Source: Gymnogyps californianus
Taxonomy: Eukaryota > Chordata > Aves > Accipitriformes > Cathartidae
DNA length: 64,000 nt
Assembly (NCBI RefSeq): GCF_018139145.2
Contig: NC_059487.1
Span: 9,259,792-9,323,791 of the forward strand
Direction: 5' to 3'
The notes below the pieces were generated by a model, which had not been told where the DNA came from, did no database searches, and saw nothing but the letters and a program-made list of their open reading frames with translations. Every line of letters starts with the position of its first letter. Position 1 is the first letter of the stretch. This document shows positions 10,568-22,500 of the stretch, one piece after another. Position numbers and translations under genes: made by a program.

Positions 10568-13500
10568 CTTCCAGAGGGGAAGAAAGTAAAGAGAATCGTT
10601 AATAATGCAGTTCTTTTATGGTATACCCAAGTTCCACTTTGCTTACAGCCAAGTTGCTCACAAGAAGTCAGGTATGCTCCATTTGCATTCAGGTAAGTAT
10701 TTAAGCTGGCTAGTTCTTGTCTTTGTTCTCTTCCTGGCATGTGTAAGATACAGTCATTCTACAGCCTGACATTACCATGGCTCTATCGTTTACTGCTGAA
10801 GTGCTTGTAGGACTGTGTTTTTACACTTATTGTAAGTGGTGTTGGCAAAGATGCCCCTCTACCCCCCAAAAATAAAAGCCACATTATTTGCTGTGAACAG
10901 ACTACACTGAAAAAAATACTAGTTAATGCAAGAAAACTCACCAAGGAATTTGGAAGAGAGGTTACACCTAAGCTAAAGTCTTCCACACCACAAACATACC
11001 GCTAGTGCTTCCAGCAAGTGACTCCTCACAAACTGCAGAGTATTTTCCCTCCCCATCAGCATTTACACAAGAGGACTGAAGACCCTGAAGAGGTTCTCAT
11101 GGGAAGTGAGAAGCCTCTGTGTGAGTGAGGGAGCTGCAAGTCCCTTACAGGGCAAATGGATTAATCTGACAATAAGGACAGACTTGCAGCACTTCTTCAC
11201 CAAGTGCTTAGATACAATCCCCAAGTGCTTTGTGTCATCTCAGGATTATCCTCTCAGTTTTATCCCTCCTCGTCCTGCATGGTGTTTCAAGCGGTGCAGT
11301 GTAATGCATGTATTCTGTAGGCATCATTTTGTAGCATTCAGTCTATGAAATGTTCATGTCTTGACACATCCAAATCCAAATGAAAATAAAGCAATCTGCT
11401 TAATAAGGGCTAAGCCTTCCCTACCATCCAAAAAGGAAAGCCAAGGACAGTAGCAAAGACTTCTGCGGGTGATCTCCGTACACTGTTTAGCAAGTTGTGT
11501 GAAGAAACTCAGGAAGGAGAGACGAAAGTCAAAGATAACCATTTGAGGAACTAAAAGAAAATCAAAGTTGTCCCCAAAGGCAGGACAAATACTAGCAATA
11601 GTCTTTCCCTCTCTGGTATGACTTCCCCCAACAAAGGGGATCACAACATAAGAGACGACTTACCTTCAGGTTTCCTTTTGTTGTGAAGGCTCTCCCACAG
11701 ATGGTGCAGGCAAATGGCTTTTCACCAGTATGGGTCCGTTCATGAATCTGAAGGGCGCTGGCAGAGGAGAAGTTCTTCCCACACGTAGTGCAGATGTGCT
11801 GTTTGGCGGGACGGCAGAATTTCGGTCGTGGCACAAGGAGAGGGGCAACACCAGGGGAGAGAGCTGGTGGGCCAATGAAATGGCTAGTGCTAATGGGACG
11901 CTCGCTGGGCATCTCCATTTTTATGAGGGCTGGTGGGGCTCTAACAAAAGCAGCTGGAATACTACTTCGACCTGGAAAGAAAGCACAAATAACGTTTATC
12001 CCAACCTCCTTCTGCTTCCAAGCTTAAGTCTGGCTAAGATACCAGAGGCCCTGCCTTTGGAGCTGCACGTGCCTGAAGAGCATGCCTGCAGAGCCCTCCA
12101 AAGACACGTGGTAGGGCTGCTATTACACTTGCTAGGATGCTCCGAAAGAAATCAGTTCATCCCTATTTTTGTTGGTGAGCTTACGAGTTAGAGTCTCACT
12201 TTCAGGTCAAATTTAGATCAACATTAGCCTCAATGCTAAAGAGCTCAAAAACCCCACAAAAGATTCCAGAGTTTTAATGTCACATTCTTGGGTTAAGCAG
12301 TTTTCCATGAAACAAACTTGTATCTTTAGAGAGCTATAGGGAGGAATCAGGTGAGCCCATAAAAGATAGTAAGTGCACAGCCTCTATTTATTTTAAGGAC
12401 CTCTATGCTACCCCTTGCAGGAGATGACAGCACTTAAGTCTTTGAATTTTGTTGAATTTTGAGTCTGAGTCAGGAAAACTTTACAGGGCATATGCCCCTA
12501 TCCTAAGAGGAGAAGGAAGAGGGGAAAGCTGAGGAGGTTTTGCCTCCTGTTTGTCCTTTTAGAGATGTATTTCCTCCAGTCCTACTACCCTACCCCAAGT
12601 TATTGCCCGTATTTCATATTACTCACCATATTCTCCATTTGCAAAGTGTAACCCAGGTTCTTCTTTAATGACCTTTCGACCAATATTGCCATAAGTTAAA
12701 TCCAAAGCACCAACAACCCCTTCCATTTCTGCAGGGGCGTTCTCAGGACCCTCTGATTTATTTCCTGTGCCTGTATCTTCTTGATTGTTGAAGCTAGGTG
12801 ACTTTGACCTTACACTCTCAGCTTGGCTGTTGGCTGGGGACAGAGCCTGGAGCGATGCAGACTCGGAGGCAGCAGGACTCCTGCCGTTCTGATAATCTGG
12901 ATCTCCTGCCACAGAAGACGAATCATTTGTCATGCCATCACTTTCTGCTGAGCCATTGTCACTAGACTTCAAGCTGCTTTGCCGCTGCAAGTTCAAAGCA
13001 GAGTTGACGATCTTCATTTGATTCTCCAGTGCTGCAATACCAGAGAAAGTGGCTGCTGTGGCTGGTGATTCTGATTGTGCATCGTACGGAGTAGGAGGTT
13101 TTGAAGAACTCCTAGGGCCATCCTGAGAGTCCAGGTCCTCTTCCATCTCTATGCTTTCCACGGTCTCATCTGGGCGACTGGCATCTCCGTTCTTCTCAGC
13201 CACAGTAGGATCCCCATCAGTATTGTCGCAGGTGTTTTCTGGCATTGGTGTATTGGGTATTTGTCCCCCCATATGCATGCGGATATGCTGCTGCAACACA
13301 ACTGCATTTGTAAACTTCTTCTGGCAAATAGGACACGAATGTTGCATCTTCAAAGGAGTATTGGCCCGGTGGACACCATAATGAGTTTTAAGGTTCCCTT
13401 TAGTGGAGAAGGCACGGCCACAGATTTTACACTTGAATGGCCTCTCTCCAGTGTGAGTACGATAATGCATTTTGAGTGAACTCTGGCAGCTCAGCACTCT

Positions 13501-16500
13501 GTGACAGATCAGGCACTCGTTGGGGTCAGCAGTGGATTTGTCGATATTTTCGACCAGTTGCTGAAGCTTCGATGTTTCTGAGCCTTGCTCGTTTGACCCA
13601 CTTACATGGAAGATGCTCACGCTGCAGGTAGCTTGTGGTGAACTCAAGCTCTGCTCTGTTCCCGATTCATGACCGACCACCCCTGATGAGGAAGAGCCAC
13701 CCTCACTTTCTGGAGAAGGCCTTGACTGCAGGTCACTGGAGAACGTACCAGGCAGAGACTCCTTAATGCCTGCTAGGTTGGAGACGGTCTGAGGCGCACT
13801 GGTGGCCGCAGAGGTAGGCAGAGTTGTTAGGAGAGGTTTGCTATCCACAATTAGGTTAGACTCATCCAGTGGCACAGACATCCCATACGGGATTCCAGTG
13901 CTAGTGGGAACATTGTCCAGGTGCTCAGGAACCGGGTAAGGATTCATCTTTATGTGGGGGTATTTGTCTTTGTGACGCTGAAAATGCACTTTAAGGTTTC
14001 CTTTGGTTGTGAAGCGGTTACCACAAATGTTACACTTGTAGGGTCTTTCACCGGTGTGGGAACGGAGGTGAATCTGCAGGGCACTGTCATTGCCAAAGAC
14101 CTTGCCACAGAATTTACACTTGTGTTTGAAGAGCGGCTCTTCTGCATTCGGTTTGCTTTCAGACACGCTAATATTGGGAGGTTTTCCCTTCCCCTTCTTT
14201 GAGGAATCTATTACAGAAGAAACGGCCGAAAGTGGATTTTGGAAGATGACGGAGTTGGAGGACTGAGGTAGCAAAGGATTTGGGAACCGAGAAATGGAGC
14301 CGGGGAGGCTTCTGCTTGCCTCTGGCTTCAAGGGGAAGGAGGAGGAAAGCCCAGCAGCCAGCGAGCTGGCGGCCGCAACGCCAGTGTTAGAATGAGGTAG
14401 TTTTCCTTGCTTCAAGGATTCCAGTGATAGGCTCTGGCTTCCAGCTTTTTGTCCGATTAAAGCAACAGCAGCCGACAGCTGCTGAGACATGTGAGCGCCC
14501 AGAGCTTTTAGTGGATCAGTAGCAGCTGCTATAGAAGGATGCAGGGCATGGGGAGCCATCATGGCAATCTGAATGCGAATTTGCTCCGTCAGCTGAATTT
14601 GCTGGAGTTGCTGCTGCTGCAAACACACAAGCTGCTCCAGGATCATGGGGATAGCATTAAAACTGGCTGCTGAAGAAGAGATGGCATCGGAGGTCCGCTG
14701 GTTCACAGCCACTTTAGTGCCACGTATCGTCTGCAAAGTCACATTAGTGTTTGGTACTTTGGATTTTGGTAGATAGCTTAGCCCAGGAGCCGCAGGTGTG
14801 ACAGGGGGTTCTATTTTAAGGTACATTCCTCCTACCGATTCAGCATCCATTTTTCCTTCTCTCTTTTCCATAGAGCCAGTGCAGCCCTTTGCCTGAATGT
14901 CCTTGCGTGTCCTGCTATCCATTCGATCACTTGGAAAGCTCCCTAGAGAAGCTTCAGAGAAGCTTTCAGGGGGTACTGTTCCCTCACTGTCATTCATGAT
15001 TAGAACAGGTGGATTTTTAGTGCAATTTTTCTTATGCTCAAGGAATTCAGAGAGATCAAAGAATTCTGCACAGCATTTCTCACAGATTTTAGTCTCCTCC
15101 GTGCGGCACCTTTTGGAACTCATTTCACCATCTCCGTCACCTGGGGCGTCTTGTGGACTCCCTTAAAATAAAAGAAAGTCATATTATTAATAGCTAGATT
15201 TAGACCGAGTATTTCCTATTCTTAAGATCACCGACTTCACCTGAACTGCAAGTTAAAGATACAAGACACTGGAATCAAGTTTGCAGATCAATCTGAAGTC
15301 CTGCTCTTTGTTTTGCTGCCAATTCATTTGCAGCCCCAAAGAAATCTGCATTTCGGTTCTGTTTTCAATAAAAACAATAATATGAAAGGAATCTCACAAG
15401 GCTCAATGGAAAGAGGTTTATCGCAAATCCCTTTATACAGGTAAAAAGGTAACAGTGCAGCAAGGCAGCTAGCACCTGCAAAACAGCTTAAAAGGAACAC
15501 GACCCAAGGAAGAGAGAGAAAGCATCGTAACACTGAGCAAAACATTACATAAGCTTATTTTGTGTTCGTACTTCAGTTTATAATTCCTTTGTTAACCTTC
15601 TCTCAGAAATTCATGCAAGGTTGTTAACACAGGAACTTCAGAGCAGTTCTTAATCGTACACTGATCTATTAAATGACATTCACCCCGCCATTATAGAAGT
15701 AATTACTACCGAAGAGGGCTGACAAAAGCAAAAGTAAGTCCAATATTAGCTTTTAAATACTTCAAAAGCACGCTCACATAAAAAACCTCTAAAAAGCCAC
15801 AGTAGTAAAGAAAAGATGATTAACTTACAGAACCCCACACACAGGTATGAGCCTACATTGATACTCATGATTATTAGACAGCTAAGCAACAAGTCCCACT
15901 TGCAAAACACACGACATCATTTCAGACCCGCTCAGGACACCCTGTTTAGCTGCATCCGCAACTCACCCGCTTTTAGGGAGGGGGACGGAAAGCAAAGCTG
16001 GTCTGCAAGTCCACTCCTGCCCTCCCTCCACCAGCGCCCCACAGATTAGACTGAGCATAATTTGCACATGGACAAAAAAAAATATCATTCAGGGAAATAT
16101 CAGAACGGGAAGAGAGGTTAAGAGAAATTCTAAACCAAAACAGGATGTTTTTGCTCAGTCTAGCCATCCTTCACACAACAAACTCACACCCAGCTCGAGG
16201 CGGGCAAGCATTCGGGGCATGGGAGGCAGGAGCGTTCAGGAGGTAAAACTTGTGGCTCATACAGCTGAGGGGGAAGCGGGAAGGACTGCAGATGTATTAC
16301 AGCCCCCCTCAGGTGAAATGTCCTGTAACTCACAGTAATCGGTCCAATTTTGATGGGCGCCAAGGGTGCAGTAACCAAGTATCCCTCCCACACACCCAGT
16401 GGGGCACACTGCAGACCTCAACCACAATTGAGAATTTGTATTACGAGATCTCTTCTATTCAGCTTTTGCATCTCCAGTAATTCGGCTCTGGTTCCATGTT

Positions 16501-19500
16501 ACTAGCCCACACCATTTTACAAGGGGAACTGAAGACTCTGCAAGCACAGGAGCTATTTGCGGCTTTCATTTTAAAGGTGTAACTGAACCACACATCTGAT
16601 ACATGTGTATATCCTGTACATGGCAGGGTGGAGGGGAAGCATGTCCAAGCAACAACTCAAGCACATTGACTTACTGTTTCAGGGCAGTGTAAAAGCTCTG
16701 TAAGGGAGGATACTGCAAATCTTGACATTTATTAGCATAACAAGGGTATTATATGTATATTCAACAAATCAAACTTCAACTGTTTAGTGTTGAGTGACGG
16801 AAAATGAACATGAAAGTTTTTTCTTAAAAACCAAAAAACTTCATCAATTAAAAACCCGCAAGTATCATTGGCCTGTTATGCTATAGTCTGCAGAGCAATA
16901 AATCCCAATCTATATGCATGCAATTCTGTTAATCACGCACACTTCAGGATTACAAGTCCTTGAACAGGGAGGAAAGGTGTTCTCAGCACAGCTATGATCA
17001 AAACTGTTTGGATCCCTCATGTCTAAACAGGGAGAATTAAATACTTTTTTTCCCCTCCTGCTTCAGCCCAAACAACTTCCACAAGTGAAGGAAACAAGAG
17101 TAAAAGCATAGTTTTAGCACACATTTCCCACCCCAAATATCATTAAATTGATACGTCTAAAGTTGATTTAACGCTATGGAAAAACATCCAGAGATACCTA
17201 GTCTGCATACAAGCACAAGTAGTACATGATTCAGAACTTTGTCAATAAACAGGGTCAACTGCGGTCAAGAATGGACGTTTTTAAACTCATCCTTGCAAGA
17301 GTTTGAGCAGATATAATGGGAAAGAAAGCACTGGTGTTGAAGAAAAGACAAGAAGCTTCCATAACTACTCTGTACACCGACTCAAGAGGTCTTTACTTGA
17401 CTACTTTCGTAACTATTTCCATCCATCCAACAGGTATTTCACAGAATAGGTTAAAACATCAAAACCTCTTTTCCAAATCCTTTAGCATTTAGGGCTTTAT
17501 CAGACTAATCTCCCAGGCCCAACTATACAGTTTCCCCGTGTTGCAACATAACCTTAGGTTTTACTTTAGAAAGCACAAAGCTCTTTGTTCCACAGTCTCT
17601 CCTCCATGAGCACATGCATTTCACGCTGCAGTTTGCACCTCCGCAGCGGCCACGCAAAATGTTTCAAGTGGAGGAGAAATGTCTGCATGACAGACTGTTG
17701 CCCACCCCCAAGGAGTTATTCCAGGATAACTATGTCTAGACAAGTCCTCAAACTTTAACTGCTTCAAAGCATATGATCATTTATCTCACTTCCATTCATA
17801 GTTCCTTCAATTTTTTTTCCACTGATAAGACCATGCTAAATTCAAAGCCCTCTTTTCCAAACTCCAGCACAGCCCATGCTCCTAATTTTCATAATTCTGA
17901 GGAGCTCCAGGGGTAACTTTACTGGACTTAAGCACCAATTGCCACCTCAGAGGAAGAAACTCCAGTAAATTGAAGGCACCTGCAGCAGGCAGGCAGGCAG
18001 CAGGCAGGTTAGCAGCCCTGCCCCTGCCCGCTCTCGCTGCCACTATCACACATTTTAGTTTCCAGTTCCCCTGTCTGACAGTAAGGCACTAGCTCAGGAC
18101 TCCAAATAAATTCAATTCCCAGCTTGTACCAACTTGCTGCATGACAAGTAGGGAAGAGTTATGCCTTATTTTCCCTTCTACCTTAGAAAAAGTGAGTATA
18201 ATAGCTTTCCCTATCTCAAAAATGGTTTGGTTTTTTTTTTTTTTAAGATACAGTCAGTGGAAGCAAGACGCTTGGTTATTGTGTAGTACCTGGAATAACA
18301 AAGGAGCAATTTACTGTTTCTTTAAAAAACCCAACAGCTTCTCTGAAACTCTTCATCTTGATTTCTAGCTACATCCTCTCCCCAGCCTCGAAGGAGCACC
18401 AAAAGCCTGCAATCAGAGCACCTCATTTACCCAAACCCCCGTGCTGCCCTGCCCTGCCCTGCCCTCCCCCCCGGAGCAGTTATCACCGACATGAACTTAA
18501 CGGTCTGAAATCGTGGGTTTTCTCTGCAAAGAAACCTCCCTGGGCAGCCAGCTCTGTCCACAGACTGTATGAGGATTTACCCAGGAGCGGAGAGCCCTGC
18601 CACAACAATTGCTTGTGCACTTCACTTAACCCTCTCCAAAGGCTTCCCAGGGATAGGACTTCTACTGTTTTTTTTTTTTTTTTTTTATCTCCCCACCCCC
18701 GAATTTCAGGAATGTTATCTCTCAGCATCTAGTTATCCAATAAGTTAGAAGAATGCAGTAAACCCAGCAGGGGGGTTAGATTGAATCACTGGCAAATGGA
18801 TGGAAAAAATCCACTATTGTGTAGGACAAGGCGGTCATCGACAAGGAAGGCTGATAAAATCCACTCAGCTCGAATTATTTTTTTTTTTTTTAAGGGAACC
18901 AGTAAAAAAGGAGTGAAATAAGTCTTGTCTGGTTTGATGTGATTTCAAAAAGAGTGCTGCTCGTCTACCACTCATCTGAGCAATTAGTGACTTTTTTTTC
19001 CCAACTGCGACAAAATTGTATTTCACTTGAACTGGGAGGAAATGGTCAGAGCCCCCCCCCCCCATTTTTTTTTTCCCAAGAGTTTAATACCTTTGGTGAG
19101 CTTAATTTTTCCACAGACTACATTTGATCAACTATTTTTACTTTAACATTAACATAACCATGCACTTCCCCAGTTAAAATTAACTCATGAAGGATTAGCA
19201 AGTATCCACTCCAGTCCTAAACGTGAAAACCTCTGTCATCAGCTCCCTGTTGCTCTCAGGCATCGTGCTTCCCCGATTTTTTTCCCAGCTGAAAAACTAG
19301 GACCTCCAAGAACTTTAAACGGTCCATAATTTCCCTTCTTCTCCCACTATAAAACACCGTTTAAAGCATTTTCTTTAACTGTAACTATGACAAAAGCACT
19401 TTGTGTAAGCAAAATGCACGACTGATAACTTACAGAAATATTCCAAAGGCCTTGATGTTTTCTACACTGAATTTATCAGCAGCATTTTTCTACCCAAGAA

Positions 19501-22500
19501 GGAGCCAGAAACGTGTTACACCTAACAATCAGGATTTCACGTGCTTTCTTGACAGAGAACCTCTCTCAAGGCTCTAATTTTATTATCTACCTACTGAGTC
19601 AGCCTTTCGATTATCCACCTATTCCAGAGAAACATTCGGCCAAGGACAGAGTAAACTGTCGTGAATAAACGCTTCTGAGGAGCAAGAAAAGCGTTCAAAC
19701 ACGCAGGAAAAGTTACGATCGGAGGCACCGGCTTCAAACGGAGGACAGGGCGCCGGCTGCAGCCGCCCCAGCAGGCCCCCGCAGCCCCGCTCCCCGCGCC
19801 GTCACCTCCCGCGGTCGCCCGAAAGGGCGGGCAAGCAGCCGGCTTTCTGGACGCCCCTTCCCAAAACGCCTGCCGGTTACCTGCCGCCCCGCGCCCCCGC
19901 AGCCCGTCGCGCAGGCAGCTCCCGGCGCGGGCGAGTGCGGGGCCGGTCGGTGGAGGGCACTCACGCCCTGCGCTGCCCGCCCCGGCCCCGCCGCTCTGCC
20001 CGGCCCGCGCGGGGAACCGGCCGCCCCCGGGCGGTGCTGCCAGGCGGGGCCAACCCCGGGGAGCACGGCCGGGGCTGGCCCCGCTCAGCCTCCCCCCCGC
20101 CACCGGCATCCACCTGAGCTGAACGAGCAACCCCGACGTTCACCCGTTACAATGACTTTTTTTTTTTTAAGCGAAGGGCGTTTCTCCAGCCCGCTTCAAG
20201 ATAAAGCAATAACAACAACCAAAAAGCAGAGGCTTCCCCCCAGAAGCAGCAGCACCGGAGGCCGCCCGCCCTCGGCCCTACCTGCTCGGCGGCGGTGCCT
20301 CCGCGGCGGCCGGTCCTCCCACCGGCGCGGCCCGCAACTCTAAAGGCGGCGGCCCCGGACCACACTTAACACTAGTACAGTGTTTAAGACCGAGCTAAAC
20401 GGCACAAACCCCGCTGCCAAGGTCAATTGCATGAGAGTCCTAATTGTAAGCCTGACATCAACTTACCACCCACAGCAAGCAGGAGGAGGCAAAGGTTAGA
20501 GCAGCAGCTCTGTCAAAACGTCACATGCCGCCGAGCCCAGCAAAAGGGCTTCATCACTACAACCAATATAATGTTTCACTTACGTAAAAGGAAAAACAAG
20601 CCGGGCATCGCCCCCTCCCGCCCCCCCTCCCCCCCGGCTCCCAGGCACCCTCTCGCCCTTCACACCGGTGCAACACCCCGGCTGCGCAGCCCATGGCACG
20701 GCCGGGGGGATGCTGTGCTACCCTACCCTACCCCGCCGCCCCTCCGCCCCCGGCCGGCCAGGCCAGGCCAGGCCAGCCTTCCCCACCAGCAGAAGCTTCG
20801 GGCAACCTCAAATAAAAATAAAATAAAGAAAACCACCACAAAACTTGGGTTGCCTCGTTAAACACCCCCCTCTCCACTTCTGCAGAGCTCAAAGCACGAA
20901 CCGGGGATTTAAATAGAGGAAACCTCCAGTTTTGCCCTGAGAAAAAGTTGCAGTTTGATACTGTATTTTTAAGAATGAATCAGATTTTTAATGGCAGCAA
21001 TCCAGCACAATGGGCATTTTCAGTCCCTTTGTGAAAATGCTAATTTTCAGTATGTAGTATTATCCTCCAGTGACCACCTGCTGATTTTTTGACCTGTTAA
21101 TTGATCACCAGGTTAGCAGAACCGTTTCTTAACACGCTGCATTGTTCACAGAGGTGGGTCCCAAATCGCTTTGCAAAAAAAGGAACACTTGCAAAAGAGG
21201 AGATAAGGGCTTGATTTTATTATTACGATTATGCATATACTCGATAATGTCCCAGACAAATCCCTGCGGTATTTCGACTTTGTTATGCAGCTTCATCACT
21301 TGTTATTTACGGGCACACCTGGAGCGGGGAATATCAAGACTATTTTGGAGATCTGCGGACGATAAGAGCCATCGGAGCCGCAGCCACGATTTCTATTTCT
21401 GAAAGCAGAAACGGAGATCACGCAGGACGGGGTTTCAGTGTGGGGACCTGCACCGGCCGCCGCCTCCGGGCGGCCCCCGCCGTTGCCCCCGGGCCGCAGC
21501 GGAGGGTCCCGGCAGAGCGCGGCCGCGGGGCGGCGCACGGCAGCTCCGGCCCCCCCGCTCCCCCCGGCCCCGCCAGAGGCCCACGACCCACAAAAGACGG
21601 CCCCATCCGAGGCGGCAGGAGAAGCCCCCCCCCCCCCCCCCCCCGGCGGGGCGAGAGCTTCGCCTGGTCCCCCCGGCCTGTGCAATCGCTGCCCCGGCTC
21701 CCGGAGGGATTTCCATCCAGGGTTTTGTTGTTAAAAGAGGAGGGGGGGGGGGGGCGCGGAAAAAAGCCCCAACAACAAAAAAGCAGCTGGCCATTGCCCC
21801 GGAGAGCACGGTGTGTGCTCCTCTCCTCCCCTCCCTGCACACCTCCCCCGCCCCAAGCGGGCCGCATCAGGAGTTATTAACCCTTTTGTTTCAGCGCAGA
21901 CCCGGAGGTGGCTTTCCAGCAGTGGGCAGAGATTTACATGTGGAAACATCACCTCCATCCCCCAACCTAACCATATGCACAAAGGAAAACAGTCATGCAT
22001 TAAACATGGGATTTATTGCCTTCTGGCCAGCTTGCTGTTTCTTAAGTCACCATTAACCGGACCCAACAATTGCACATTTCGACTCAAAGAAGAGGGGGGG
22101 GGGAGGAGGAAAAAAATTAAGAGCCTGAAACCTCCTGCGGGCCGGGAATAAGCAGCTCCTGTAACGTGCATTTGTATTGATCAGTTCTAGGGATGGAAAA
22201 ACCCCACACAAAACTACTCCCTTAGGAAAGCAGAGAACCCAAAGAAAGTTCTTGGGGAACGTACAGAAGCGTTGGGGCACAACGACCACAACAACTCCTA
22301 ACAAACGCAGCCCAGGTCAGCTCACCGCCAGCCTCCCCTTCCCCACCCGGGACGTGCCCTCTTCCCTCTCGTTTCGGAGCAGGACGGTCACCGCGGGAGC
22401 TTCCCCAGCTCCGCCGCACCAAGGGCGTTAATAGCGAGGGGAGAGCCCGCACCGGAGCCCGGGGAGCTGCCAGCCGCCCCGCAGCCCGGCTGCGGGAAGA

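Noticed and set aside
11592..11663. Reading frame of exon 3 continuing past the finger (VSRLL...)
   Set aside because: A GTAAGT donor follows NLK, and exon 4 supplies the missing His residues of the finger. The continuation is intron.
11972..12626. A hidden SALL1-type extra finger pair between cluster 2 and the C-terminal cluster
   Set aside because: I looked in intron 2 for C-x2-C and H-x3-H patterns with the expected linker in the SALL4 direction and found none. SALL4 normally lacks this pair.
15121..15123. ATG at 15123 as the main SALL4 start
   Set aside because: Exon 1 at 23,586-23,655 encodes the conserved [12 protein letters not shown] start and joins in frame through good splice sites, so this Met is residue 37. 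It is kept only as a possible alternative start.
19591..20130. Minus-strand frame in intron 1 island A
   Set aside because: Low-complexity Gly/Ala/Arg sequence in a CpG island, with competing frames on both strands.
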